From Larkinella terrae (GTDB lineage: Bacteria > Bacteroidota > Bacteroidia > Cytophagales > Spirosomataceae), in NCBI RefSeq assembly GCF_009668025.1, contig NZ_WJXZ01000014.1:204438-268437 (forward strand): a stretch of 64,000 nt of DNA, in the 5' to 3' direction. This document shows, one piece after another, positions 41,526-50,552 of the stretch. The notes under the pieces are model-generated. The model saw nothing but the letters and a program-made list of their open reading frames with translations. It ran no database searches and was not told the origin of the DNA. A program made the translations under genes and the position numbers. Within the stretch, counting starts at the first letter, position 1. Each line of letters begins with the position of its first letter.

Positions 41526-43943
41526 ATGCTGCGTAACTACTTCAAAATCGCCTGGCGGAACCTGCTGAAGCATCCGACCACCACCAGCATCCACCTGATC
41601 GGGTTGACGCTCGGGCTGACGACCTGCCTGTTGATTCTGTTGTTTATCCAGAATGAACGGGGCTACGACCGGAATCTCAAGCTGGGCGACCGGATTTTTC
41701 GCGTAAACCTCATCCGGACGACGGGTGCGGAAGTCGAGAAGTCGGGCATTACGCCGTATCCGCTGGCCCCAGCCATGCGGGTTGACTTTGCCGACTGGCC
41801 CAAAGTAACCCGAATTCACGCCGATCGCGACATTTCCGTGCTGGTGTCGCCCCAGAACGTTCTGAAAGAAGACAACGTTGTTTTTGCCGAACCCGAATTT
41901 CTCGATCTATTTGAGTTCGAGATGCTGGAAGGCAACGGGAAGAAGATTCTCGCCGAACCCAATCAGGTGATTTTGACGCAGAAAACCGCTCGGAAATATT
42001 TTGGATCGGCTCCGGCCGTTGGCAAAACACTGCGGTTGAATAACGACCTGAAGGTCCAGGTGGCGGGTGTCATGCGCGATGCCCCCGTGCAGACGAATTT
42101 TCCAGTCTCGATGCTGGTGTCGTTTTCGTCGATGAAAACCTATTTCTCGTTCGGCATTGACCAGTGGGGGCTGCGTTCCGGCGGGAGTGTGTATGCGGTT
42201 TTGCCCGAAGGCAAGTCGCCGGAACAGTACGCGGCCCGGCTTCGGCAGGCAGAGAAAAAATACTTTTCCGCCCGCGACGGCGAAACCAGCACGCTCGTCC
42301 TCCAGCCCCTGCACGACATTCACTTCAATGCTGAATACGAAGGAACCATCCTGGCTCCGGCCATTTCACCCACTTACTTATACGTTTTTGGTATCGTCGG
42401 CCTGTTCGTACTGCTGATTGCCTGCGTTAATTTCATCAATATTTCAACGGCCCGCGCCATGAAGCGTGCCAAGGAAGTGGGCGTTCGGAAGGTCATCGGT
42501 GCCACGCAAGGCCAGTTGGTCTGGCAGTTTCTAAGCGAAGCCTTCTGGCTGAGCGGTGTTTCGGCACTGCTGTCTTTTCTGCTCACCAACGGAATGCTGC
42601 CGGTTGTCAACGATTTTATGCAAAAGCAGATCACGGCGCCAAGCCTTCAAACCAGCCTGATTCTGGCGGTTCTGGCCCTGTTTACGGCTTTGCTGGCGGG
42701 CTTGTATCCGGCTTTTTTCCTGTCGCGTTTCCGGCCCATTCGCGTGCTGAAAACCGCATCGGAAACGGGTCGCGGCCCATCGGGCCGGGCCTGGCTGCGG
42801 CAGGGACTGGTGGTTTTTCAGTTTGCGATTTCGCTGATTCTGGCGGTCGGCGTTTTGGTTATCTACCGGCAAATGAACTATTTCCGGCAGAAGGACCTCG
42901 GCTTTAGCCGCGAAGCCATCGTGACGGTTGCCATCCCGGATTCGAAGAAAATGGCGGTTTTAGGGACAGCATTGCGGCAGATTCCGGGTGTCGAACGGCT
43001 TTCGTTTGCCCTGGGCGCGCCGACCTCGCCCAATAATTTCGGAACCGACATGCGGCCTGATCCCTCCAATCCGTCGAGGAAAGTCGGCATTTCACTCAAA
43101 ATAGCCGATGCCGATTACCTGCAAACGTACGGTCTGAAGCTCATGGCCGGGCGGTTTTTCAATCACCGCGATACGCTGTCGAGTGCCAGCTCCATTCCAG
43201 AAGAAAAACGGCAGTATGTGTTTGTCGTCAACGAAAATACCGTCAAGGCGCTGGGGTATGCCAAACCCGAACAGGCCATAGGGCGTAAACTCCGCGTTGG
43301 CAATAACGACATCGACGCCGAAATTGTGGGCGTTGTGAAGGATTTTCACACCAGTTCGCTGCACAAGCCGATCGAACCGATGGTGATGATGAATTTTCCA
43401 ACGTTTTATTATTCCGTCGGGCTGAAACTGCGGACGAGCAACTATGCCGCCACCATGACGGCCATTGAAAATGCCTGGAAGGAAATCTACCCCGACGGTC
43501 TGTTCGAAGCTAAATTTCTGGACGACAGTCTTCAGGAGTTGTACGAAGACGAGCAGCGGCAGTTTTCGCTTCTGCGCGTTTTTGCCGGTATTGCCTTGAT
43601 CATCTGCTGTTTGGGTTTGTGGGGGCTGGCGTCGTTCACCATCGAACGGCGGACGAAAGAAATCGGCGTTCGGAAAGTGCTTGGCGCGTCGGTAACCGGA
43701 ATTGTGGCGCTGATTTCCAAAGATTTCCTGAAACTGGTGCTGCTGGCGCTCATCATTTCAACCCCGATTGCGTGGTATGTGATGGAAATCTGGCTGAAGG
43801 CATTCAGTTACCGCATTGACGTCGAATGGTGGGTGTTTGCACTGGTCGGTACGGTTTCCGTCCTGATCGCGTTCCTGACGGTTTCGTTCCAAAGCATAAA
43901 AGCCGCCTTGACAAATCCGGTAAAGAGTTTGAGATCCGAATAA
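41526..43943 (+). CDS. ABC transporter permease 5 of 12 (MacB-core/FtsX)
   Basis: The ATG at 41526 aligns with the MLRNYFKIAWRN opening of the siblings; a frame extends upstream to 41505. The 805-residue product has the first coupling sequence KRAKEVGVRKVIGATQGQLVWQF near 312, the second RTKEIGVRKVLGAS near 708, and ends TNPVKSLRSE. In the second periplasmic domain the block FALGAPTSPNNFGTDMRPDPS resembles FSSGAPLTENHYGTDFRLKSE of permease 8, and both have a long KKY-x5-R...LQPL-D-H linker, so permeases 5 and 8 form a paralogous pair. It is flanked on both sides by minus-strand Uma2-like genes. Confidence 0.93.
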   Translation: MLRNYFKIAWRNLLKHPTTTSIHLIGLTLGLTTCLLILLFIQNERGYDRNLKLGDRIFRVNLIRTTGAEVEKSGITPYPLAPAMRVDFADWPKVTRIHADRDISVLVSPQNVLKEDNVVFAEPEFLDLFEFEMLEGNGKKILAEPNQVILTQKTARKYFGSAPAVGKTLRLNNDLKVQVAGVMRDAPVQTNFPVSMLVSFSSMKTYFSFGIDQWGLRSGGSVYAVLPEGKSPEQYAARLRQAEKKYFSARDGETSTLVLQPLHDIHFNAEYEGTILAPAISPTYLYVFGIVGLFVLLIACVNFINISTARAMKRAKEVGVRKVIGATQGQLVWQFLSEAFWLSGVSALLSFLLTNGMLPVVNDFMQKQITAPSLQTSLILAVLALFTALLAGLYPAFFLSRFRPIRVLKTASETGRGPSGRAWLRQGLVVFQFAISLILAVGVLVIYRQMNYFRQKDLGFSREAIVTVAIPDSKKMAVLGTALRQIPGVERLSFALGAPTSPNNFGTDMRPDPSNPSRKVGISLKIADADYLQTYGLKLMAGRFFNHRDTLSSASSIPEEKRQYVFVVNENTVKALGYAKPEQAIGRKLRVGNNDIDAEIVGVVKDFHTSSLHKPIEPMVMMNFPTFYYSVGLKLRTSNYAATMTAIENAWKEIYPDGLFEAKFLDDSLQELYEDEQRQFSLLRVFAGIALIICCLGLWGLASFTIERRTKEIGVRKVLGASVTGIVALISKDFLKLVLLALIISTPIAWYVMEIWLKAFSYRIDVEWWVFALVGTVSVLIAFLTVSFQSIKAALTNPVKSLRSE

Positions 43944-43970
43944 TTTTCTTAAATCGTATGGGATCGTATT

Positions 43971-44417
43971 TTATGGATACAGAAACTGATTTAAATCCAG
44001 TTGGAGAATGTCCGAAAACGACGACTCAGAGGTCAGACTGCCATCTCCGAGTCGATACCGGAACCAGTGACGGGTTTTGTAATCATACACAAAACCTTCC
44101 TGAATACCGTATAATTCGCCGTCGATCAGTCGAATAACTTTTTGAATATCGTCTTTAACGCCACGCGTATGACATACTTCAATGATAATTCGGGTTTGGT
44201 CAAGAGCATTGTCGTAAAGAATAACATCCGGTGTCGGGCTACTGTATTCACCCAGCATCATTTCAGGCAGTGGTTCGTAGGGGATAGCGCCCGACCGAAA
44301 CTGCGGGTAAAGGCCCGTCGTCAATTGGGCAATAATACGCTGGTGGATAACCGGCGCATTGGTACCCATATCTTCCTGAACGAGAGAGGGTTGGCTGTGG
44401 GGCAACGAATAGTTCAT
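43971..44417 (-). CDS. Uma2-like nuclease-fold protein, paralog B
   Basis: The ATG at 44417 is chosen because it begins MNYSLPHSQPS, aligning with MNYPELTS of paralog A; a frame extends to 44444. The 148-residue protein has VIHQRIIAQLTTGLYPQF, SSPTPDVILYDNAL with the acidic residue, RIIIEVCHTRGVKDDIQKVIRLIDGELYGIQEGFVYDYKTRHWFRYR and the shared LQLDLNQFL end. It is convergent with permease 5, with 27 bp between stops, and starts 44 bp from permease 6. The repeat of the same gene in the same relative place and direction suggests that the permease and Uma2 genes were duplicated together. Function unknown. Confidence 0.75.
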   Translation of the reverse strand: MNYSLPHSQPSLVQEDMGTNAPVIHQRIIAQLTTGLYPQFRSGAIPYEPLPEMMLGEYSSPTPDVILYDNALDQTRIIIEVCHTRGVKDDIQKVIRLIDGELYGIQEGFVYDYKTRHWFRYRLGDGSLTSESSFSDILQLDLNQFLYP

Positions 44418-44461
44418 TATCGCTGTGCAAATGGTGTATATCAAAATTAAGTATTAACATT

Positions 44462-46870
44462 ATGCTTCGCAACTACTTCAAAATCGCCTTTCGGAATCTG
44501 TTGAGAAACAGGGTTTTTTCCGGGATCAACGTGTTTGGGCTGGCCATTGGAATGGCATCCTGCCTGTTGCTGTTCCTGTACATTTCGCACGAGCTGAGTT
44601 ACGACGATTTCCAGCAGAAAGCCGACCGGACGGTGCGCGTGGTGATGGAATACAGCATGGAAGGGCAAGTAACCAAAGTGGCCGTGACCGGAACCAAAGT
44701 AGCCCCCGAATTTGGGCGGCAGTTCCCGGAGGTGGAAACCGGTGTTCGGCTGGAAAACCGCTCTGCGGTGGTGAGCTACGCCGACCGGCAATTCAGCGAA
44801 AAACGGGTTGTTTATGCCGATTCAGCCCTGTTCACGGTTTTTTCGTTTCAGTTAAAACAGGGAAATCCGAAAACCGCCCTGGCCGGACCTAATCTGGCCG
44901 TTTTGTCGGAATCGTCGGCCAGAAAATATTTCGGCAACGAAAATCCGCTTGGAAAAACCGTGCGGATCAACGCGGGCGGGGGCGACAAAGAATACGCCAT
45001 CACCGGCGTGGTGCAGGATTGCCCGGCCAATTCCCAGATCAAATACGATCTGCTGGCGTCTTTTACGACGCTTTCGGCTTCGAAAGACGAGCAGTGGTTT
45101 TCGGCCAATTATGCCACGTACTTATTACTGCGCAAACCGGAATCGATTGCCACGTTGCAGGCCAAAATTCCCGCTTTCATGAAAACGCAGTTTAGCAAGG
45201 AGGAGATGGCGGGCGGTAATTACCTGTCGTACGAACTTGAACCGCTGCGGAAGGTGCATCTTCACTCGGATGTTCAGGGCTATTTTGAACCCAACGGCGA
45301 CCTGGTTTACATTTACATTTTTGGGTCGGTGGCCATCCTGATTCTGGTCATTGCCTGCGTCAATTACATTAATCTGGCGACCTCGCGGGCCGTGGAGCGG
45401 GCGCAGGAAGTGGGCGTCCGGAAGGTGATGGGCGCGCTGCGGGGCCAACTCTTTGCCCAGTTTATCGGCGAGTCGGTGATTGTTACGTTTACAGCTCTCG
45501 GACTGGGGCTGGTGCTGGTTTATCTGGCTTTGCCGTTTTTCAACGAACTATCGGATCGTACATTTTCTTTTGATTCCCTGCTGGAGCCCCAAAATCTGCT
45601 GACTTTGGTCGGCATCGGCTTATTGGTAAGCCTGATAGCGGGCGGTTATCCGGCTTTGGTCCTGGCCCGGTTTGAGCCGGTTCGGGTGTTGAAAGGGCAT
45701 CTGAAAAGTGTCGGAGCGGGGCAGTTTCGCCGGGCGCTGATTGTGTTTCAGTTTGCCATTACCGCTTTTTTGATTGTCTGTACGCTGCTGGTTCGCAATC
45801 AGTTATCTTATATTCAGGATAAAAAACTGGGCTATTCCAAAGATCACGTCATCACCTTGACCGCGGATCGTCAGGTGAACGAAAAAATCCGGGCGCTGAA
45901 GTCGGAATTCAAGCAGAACGCCGATGTTCGGCAGGTGGCGCGGGCGTATGAATCGCCGGTTTTTATCAATGGCGGCTACAGCATGCACCGGACGGGTACG
46001 CCGGACGATCAGTACAAATCGGTCACGGCCCTGCCGGTCGACGAAGATTTTGTCAAAACGATGAACCTGCGAATTGTGGCCGGGCGGGATCTGACCCCCG
46101 TTGATCTCGAACGCGCGACCGTTCCCGGCAGCGACAGCCTGCGCCATTTCCACTTTATTCTCAACGAATCGGCGGTGAAGGAAATGGGCTGGAAATCACC
46201 CCAGGAAGCCGTCGGTCAGAAAATGGACATGGGGAACCAGCGTCCCGGCGTAGTGGGCGCGGTGGTCGAGGATTTTCATTTTGCGTCCATGAAGCAGAAA
46301 ATCAGTCCGCTGGTGATTTTTCCGGAGGATGGCGGCCACGCGCTGCTGGTGAAACTGTCGGGAAGCGATTTGTCGAATACGCTCCTGTTTCTGGAATCGA
46401 AATGGAAATCGATCGTGCCAGGTCGCCCGTTTGAGTACGAGTTTCTGGACGAAGAATTCAACCGGCTTTACTCCGCCGAAACCCGTACGGGGCAGATTTT
46501 CAGCGTTTTTGCTTTTCTGTCGATTCTGCTGGCCTGTCTGGGTTTGTTTGGCTTGTCGGCCTACACCACCGCGCAGCGTACCAAAGAAATCGGTATTCGG
46601 AAAGTGCTGGGTGCGTCGGTGCCGAACATCATTCTGCTGCTTTCCAAAGATTTCCTGAAACTGGTGGTTGTCGCCATCGTCATTGCTTCGCCCCTGGCGT
46701 GGTGGGCAATGGATCGCTGGTTGCAGGATTTTGCTTACCGCATCGACGTGGCATGGTGGATTTTCGCCGTAGCCGCTCTCTTGGCCGTGGGCATTGCGTT
46801 CGTGACAGTGAGTCTGCAAAGTCTCAAAGCCGCCCTGATGAATCCCGTAAAATCCCTGAAAACCGAGTAA
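44462..46870 (+). CDS. ABC transporter permease 6 of 12 (MacB-core/FtsX)
   Basis: The 802-residue protein opens MLRNYFKIAFRNLLRNRVFSGINVFGLAIGMASCLLLFLYI, with LSYDDFQQKADRTVRVVMEY. The first coupling sequence is ERAQEVGVRKVMGALRGQLFAQF near 312, the second RTKEIGIRKVLGAS near 706; it ends NPVKSLKTE, the only SLKTE tail in the series. It shares IRKVLGAS and ASxxxILLLSKDFLKLVV with permease 4's ASVTNIVLLLSRDFLKLV, both with an N-I-(V/I)-L-L-L core. The next gene, a small secreted protein, starts 11 bp after its stop, so the two are co-transcribed. Confidence 0.93.
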   Translation: MLRNYFKIAFRNLLRNRVFSGINVFGLAIGMASCLLLFLYISHELSYDDFQQKADRTVRVVMEYSMEGQVTKVAVTGTKVAPEFGRQFPEVETGVRLENRSAVVSYADRQFSEKRVVYADSALFTVFSFQLKQGNPKTALAGPNLAVLSESSARKYFGNENPLGKTVRINAGGGDKEYAITGVVQDCPANSQIKYDLLASFTTLSASKDEQWFSANYATYLLLRKPESIATLQAKIPAFMKTQFSKEEMAGGNYLSYELEPLRKVHLHSDVQGYFEPNGDLVYIYIFGSVAILILVIACVNYINLATSRAVERAQEVGVRKVMGALRGQLFAQFIGESVIVTFTALGLGLVLVYLALPFFNELSDRTFSFDSLLEPQNLLTLVGIGLLVSLIAGGYPALVLARFEPVRVLKGHLKSVGAGQFRRALIVFQFAITAFLIVCTLLVRNQLSYIQDKKLGYSKDHVITLTADRQVNEKIRALKSEFKQNADVRQVARAYESPVFINGGYSMHRTGTPDDQYKSVTALPVDEDFVKTMNLRIVAGRDLTPVDLERATVPGSDSLRHFHFILNESAVKEMGWKSPQEAVGQKMDMGNQRPGVVGAVVEDFHFASMKQKISPLVIFPEDGGHALLVKLSGSDLSNTLLFLESKWKSIVPGRPFEYEFLDEEFNRLYSAETRTGQIFSVFAFLSILLACLGLFGLSAYTTAQRTKEIGIRKVLGASVPNIILLLSKDFLKLVVVAIVIASPLAWWAMDRWLQDFAYRIDVAWWIFAVAALLAVGIAFVTVSLQSLKAALMNPVKSLKTE

Positions 46871-46881
46871 ACAAAACCGCT

Positions 46882-47439
46882 ATGAAAACCCTTTTAATCG
46901 CTTCTCTGGCGCTGACTTCCCTGGCAGCCGTAGCGCAAAGTAATATTAGTCAGGTGATTAGCACGAACGATCATACCCTGAAGATTTACATCGAAGGAAC
47001 GCTGAACGGAAAATCCATTGACTATAACCGAACCTTCGACGTGACCGGTTTAAGTAAAACCGAACGTAACGCGCTCCGCGACCATATTCTGGATTCATTG
47101 GGAGTAACCCCGCCCAAAGCGCCGGTTGCGCCCCATCCACCGGTGGCTCCCAAACCAGCTGTCGATCGGGAAACGTCCGTTTCCGCGCGGTCGGGCGGAC
47201 CGGTTTTAACCGCGCAGGGGCCAGACGGTCAGATGACGGCGGTGGGAGGGAAGCAACCTTACACCAAAGAAGTAAAATTCAAGCCTGAATCCGGCGAGTT
47301 ATTTATCCGCTACCGGTTTAAAAAAGACGGCGATGAGTTTATTTACGAACGGACAATGAACGCCCGCAACAAGTCGGAGAAGGAACGCCAGCGCATTGTT
47401 GAAAGCATTGAAAACGAAATCGGTTTGCCAACGAACTAA
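46882..47439 (+). CDS. Secreted hypothetical protein co-transcribed with permease 6
   Basis: The ATG at 46882 opens a good signal peptide (MKTLLIASLALTSLAAVAQ); an upstream extension in the same frame lies inside the permease gene and is not credible. The 185-residue product has two similar beta-rich segments, DHTLKIYIEGTLNGKSIDYNRTFDVTGLSKTERNALRDHILDSLG and SGELFIRYRFKKDGDEFIYERTMNARNKSEKERQRIVESIENEIG, joined by a proline-rich linker (PPKAPVAPHPPVAPKP). The segments look like an internal duplication: an alpha/beta unit with (I/Y)...(Y)xRTx(D/N)(V/A)..(L/N).(S)KxE. I know no family. Its 11-bp spacing suggests it works in the periplasm with that permease. Confidence 0.75.
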   Translation: MKTLLIASLALTSLAAVAQSNISQVISTNDHTLKIYIEGTLNGKSIDYNRTFDVTGLSKTERNALRDHILDSLGVTPPKAPVAPHPPVAPKPAVDRETSVSARSGGPVLTAQGPDGQMTAVGGKQPYTKEVKFKPESGELFIRYRFKKDGDEFIYERTMNARNKSEKERQRIVESIENEIGLPTN

Positions 47440-47468
47440 TGATTTTGTCAAAAGCCGAATAAAGCCTT

Positions 47469-47876
47469 TTAACGTTGCTCGAATTCGTCGTAATTAAGAA
47501 CAGATACCGGTGGAAAGTCAACGGTTTTCAATTGATGTAAATGCTTGTCGTTGCTGATAATCTGATCAGATTGACTGGCTAAATAACAGTCTACGAACTT
47601 GTTGTCGTCTTTATCATTTTCCACTAATTGCCAGAGGAATGAAGGATTTAGCAGGACAACATCAGGTAGTAAAAGTAAGAAGTCGAGCGATGCATCGGAG
47701 CGGCTAATTCCGTAACGGCGAACGATTTGTTCGTAATATTCAGACAAAATTTCATTAGATAGGGCTAATTCGAATTTGCCTTGCAGGACGGATAGTTAAA
47801 TCCAATGGTATTTGTAATGGGGAGCAAGGGATACCATGAAAATGTTGGTATCCAGCACAAACCGGAGCTTATTCAT
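47469..47876 (-). pseudogene. PIN-domain toxin with in-frame stop at codon 27
   Basis: Reading from the ATG at 47876 gives MNKLRFVLDTNIFMVSL...YKYHWI, a normal PIN opening with its first Asp, then TAA at 47798-47796. The same frame continues without shift as [29 protein letters not shown] and on through [30 protein letters not shown], the rest of the PIN fold with its later acidic residues, to 47469. One base change in that codon would restore a 135-residue toxin. Translation might restart internally at a TTG (47747), but this would lack the first catalytic Asp. The gene overlaps its antitoxin gene by 8 bp. Known PIN toxins are ribonucleases. Confidence 0.8.
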
Positions 47877-48066
47877 TTAGCCAGCGTTCGAGATCTTGTT
47901 CCGAAATATTCTGATGTTCAATGGATTGCTGGACCTTTTTGAGAAGCTTGTCTGAAAAGTACTGGGCAAGCATTTTGCGAATAGCAAGCAGATCTTCCTC
48001 ACTGGGTTGAAATGAATAAACTTTTAGCAATTCAAGCTGGAGAGCATTGAGTTTTTGAGTTTCCAT
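47869..48066 (-). CDS. Antitoxin partner of the broken PIN toxin
   Basis: The 65-residue protein is all helix-forming and charged: METQKLNALQLELLKVYSFQPSEEDLLAIRKMLAQYFSDKLLKK, then SIEHQNISEQDLERWLNE. The opening QLELLKVYSFQPSEEDL..I...L..YF is typical of small antitoxin-like proteins that precede PIN genes in Cytophagales and cyanobacteria. It overlaps the toxin gene by 8 bp, so translation was coupled. It remains intact although the toxin carries a stop. It is 41 bp from the start of permease 7, divergent. Confidence 0.65.
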   Translation of the reverse strand: METQKLNALQLELLKVYSFQPSEEDLLAIRKMLAQYFSDKLLKKVQQSIEHQNISEQDLERWLNE

Positions 48067-48107
48067 GAGGGTGTTGTTTTAACAAATATACTAAAATCGG
48101 CTGAGTC

Positions 48108-50483
48108 ATGTTCCGAAACTACCTCAAAATCGCCCTGCGGCAACTGCGCTACAACCAGTTGTTCAGTTTCCTGAATATCCTCGGCTTGACCGTCGGATTA
48201 GCCGTCAGCACGTTCATTGCGCTGTATGTCTGGCATGAGTTTCATTACGACCGGTTTCACCCGTTTGCCGACCGGACTTACCGCATTCTGTCAATGGCGA
48301 AATACGGAGGCAACGACTTTATAATGAGTCAATTGCATGAATCGTTCGGCACGGAAACCAAACGCCAGATTCCGGAGGTGGAAGACGTCGTGCGGTTGTC
48401 GGAAGGATTCGGAGATGTGGTAGTGCAGTCGGACGCAATGCACCGGTTTAAGGAAAGCAAGATCGGTTTTGCCGATGCGCCCACCTTGTCGGTCCTGGGT
48501 TTTCGGTTGCTGAACGGTGATCCGAAAACCGCCCTCAGTGAACCGGGCCGCATCGTCCTGACCCGGGCACTGGCCGAAAAGTATTTTGGAAATCAGAACC
48601 CCGTGGGCCGAACGTTGCAATACGATAAACAGTATCCGCTGACGGTTTCGGGTGTTTTAGACGACCTGCCGACCCATTCAATTATTCAATTCAACGCGCT
48701 GGTATCGTTGAGTTCCATGCCAACGCTGGGGCCGAATGCCCGGAATGCGTTCAAAGGCTCCGGTTTTCTGTCAACCTATCTGGTAATTCGTCCGGGCGCG
48801 AAGGTGGCTTTGGTGGAAAAGAAACTGCAAACCGTCAAATCCGGGCTTCAGTTTGTGGATATAACGGCGAATTACGTACTCGAAAGCCTGCCTTCGCTGC
48901 ATCTCGACAGCCGGATGGCTTCGAAAACCGCCCGGCAGTCGCTCTATATTTTGCTGACTATTGCGCTGGTGATTCTGGCCCTGGCCGTCATCAATTACGT
49001 AAGCCTGACCACCGCCCGCGCCACGAAACGCGCCCGCGAGGTGGGCGTTCGGAAAGCCGTTGGCGGACAACGCCGTGAGCTGATCGGGCAGTTTTTTGCG
49101 GAATCGTTCCTGACCACCACGCTGGCGTTTGTGCTGTCGCTGGGTGTTTTGCAGGGGCTTTTTCCGTGGGCTAACAAGGCGCTGGACCTGCACATGGATG
49201 AGCGGGTGTTGAATCAGGGGCCGTATTGGGGCCTGCTGCTGGCGTTGTGGCTGGGTTGCTCGCTGCTGGCGGGCAGTTATCCGGCTTTGCTGTTGTCGCG
49301 ATTCCGGCCGCAGGAAGTGCTGAAAGGCACAATGAGCTCAGGGCGCAGCGGAGCGAGTGTTCGCCGGATTTTTACGACCGTGCAGTTTGCTACCTCGATT
49401 GGTTTGCTGATTTGCAGCATTGTCCTCTACACGCAGATGCGGTTTTTACGCACCAAAAACCTGGGAATCAATCGGGCGCAGGTGGTAGCGATGAAAATAG
49501 ACCGGGATATGGAGCCCCAGTTTCCGGCCCTGCGCGACGCCGTACGGCAGTGGGCGGGCGCTGAAAACGTGGCGGTTTCCAATACGGCCTTGTTTACCAA
49601 CGGCATTGCCACCTGGTTTCTAAATACGGATAAAACCAAAAAACAGTTGATGGTGAATGCCCTCACGGTAGATAAATCGTTTTTCAGGATGATGGGAGTT
49701 CGCTGGATTTACGCGCCCGTGGGCTGGGAGCAAAAACCGGTCACGAACGAGCTGACGGTTTTCAACCAGACCGTGATGAAGGAAGCCGGGATTAAAGGCA
49801 ATCCGCAGCAACAGGCTCCGCCGTTTAAAGGTATGCCAACAGCCGGTGTGGTCGCTGATTTTCATGTGGGAAGTCTGCGCGGACCGGTGTCGCCCATGCG
49901 GCTGAGTGTTGTCAGTGATACGACTAAATCACTGGTAGCCAACGGCGGTTTTCTGCTGGTTCGGCTGAATCCGCAGAGCGACGTGCCCCGATCCGTGGAA
50001 AAACTGAAAGCGATTTACGACGCCAGCAAACCGGTGGCGCCGTTCGACTATTATTTCCTCGACGATGCGTACGACAAACTCTACGCCAAAGAGCAGCAAC
50101 TGATGCGGTTATTCAACGGATTTACCGGTTTGACGTTGCTGGTGGCCAGCTTGGGTTTGCTCGGCCTGATTACATTCTCGGTAGAAGCGCGTACGAAAGA
50201 AATTGGTATCCGGAAAGTGCTGGGCGCTTCCGTTACCGGTATTGTTACGCTGCTTTCCAAAGATTTCCTGAAACTGGTGCTGCTGTCGATGCTGATTGCT
50301 TCGCCCATTGCCTGGTACGCGATGGATAAATGGTTGCAGGATTTTGAATACAAAGTTCCGATTCAATGGTGGATGTTCGCGCTGGCGGGCGGTTCGTCCG
50401 TTGCCATTGCGGTCCTGACTATCAGTTTCCAAAGCATCAAAGCTGCGCTGACAAATCCGGTCAAATCGCTTCGAAGTGAATAA
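48108..50483 (+). CDS. ABC transporter permease 7 of 12 (MacB-core/FtsX)
   Basis: The 791-residue protein opens MFRNYLKIALRQLRYNQLFSFLNILGLTVGLAVSTFIALYVW, with FHYDRFHPFADRTYRI. First coupling sequence KRAREVGVRKAVGGQRRELIGQF near 308, second RTKEIGIRKVLGAS near 695, tail TNPVKSLRSE. Its RQL in place of RNL at residues 11-13 and a shortened second periplasmic domain set it apart. It follows the PIN toxin-antitoxin locus, so any transcript from permease 6 must cross that minus-strand locus, or a promoter lies in the 41-bp AT-rich spacer (TTAACAAATATACTAAAATC). Confidence 0.93.
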   Translation: MFRNYLKIALRQLRYNQLFSFLNILGLTVGLAVSTFIALYVWHEFHYDRFHPFADRTYRILSMAKYGGNDFIMSQLHESFGTETKRQIPEVEDVVRLSEGFGDVVVQSDAMHRFKESKIGFADAPTLSVLGFRLLNGDPKTALSEPGRIVLTRALAEKYFGNQNPVGRTLQYDKQYPLTVSGVLDDLPTHSIIQFNALVSLSSMPTLGPNARNAFKGSGFLSTYLVIRPGAKVALVEKKLQTVKSGLQFVDITANYVLESLPSLHLDSRMASKTARQSLYILLTIALVILALAVINYVSLTTARATKRAREVGVRKAVGGQRRELIGQFFAESFLTTTLAFVLSLGVLQGLFPWANKALDLHMDERVLNQGPYWGLLLALWLGCSLLAGSYPALLLSRFRPQEVLKGTMSSGRSGASVRRIFTTVQFATSIGLLICSIVLYTQMRFLRTKNLGINRAQVVAMKIDRDMEPQFPALRDAVRQWAGAENVAVSNTALFTNGIATWFLNTDKTKKQLMVNALTVDKSFFRMMGVRWIYAPVGWEQKPVTNELTVFNQTVMKEAGIKGNPQQQAPPFKGMPTAGVVADFHVGSLRGPVSPMRLSVVSDTTKSLVANGGFLLVRLNPQSDVPRSVEKLKAIYDASKPVAPFDYYFLDDAYDKLYAKEQQLMRLFNGFTGLTLLVASLGLLGLITFSVEARTKEIGIRKVLGASVTGIVTLLSKDFLKLVLLSMLIASPIAWYAMDKWLQDFEYKVPIQWWMFALAGGSSVAIAVLTISFQSIKAALTNPVKSLRSE

Positions 50484-50486
50484 ATG

Positions 50487-50552
50487 GCATAGGGGATTGG
50501 GCCGAGGTTAAACCGCTGCTCAACCCCACGCCCAACCCCATCTGCCCCATGC
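50487..50552. repeat. GC-rich imperfect palindrome overlapping a start codon, copy 3
   Basis: GCATAGGGGATTGGGC at the left can pair with GCCCAACCCC and CCCCATGC at the right, with mismatches. The right arm's CCCCATGC (50545-50552) contains the ATG of permease 8, so the repeat element supplies that start codon and could hide it in an mRNA hairpin. Confidence 0.5.

Noticed and set aside
46699..46881. Upstream extension of the secreted protein frame
   Set aside because: It overlaps the 3' end of permease 6 in another frame; the ATG at 46882 opens a good signal peptide.
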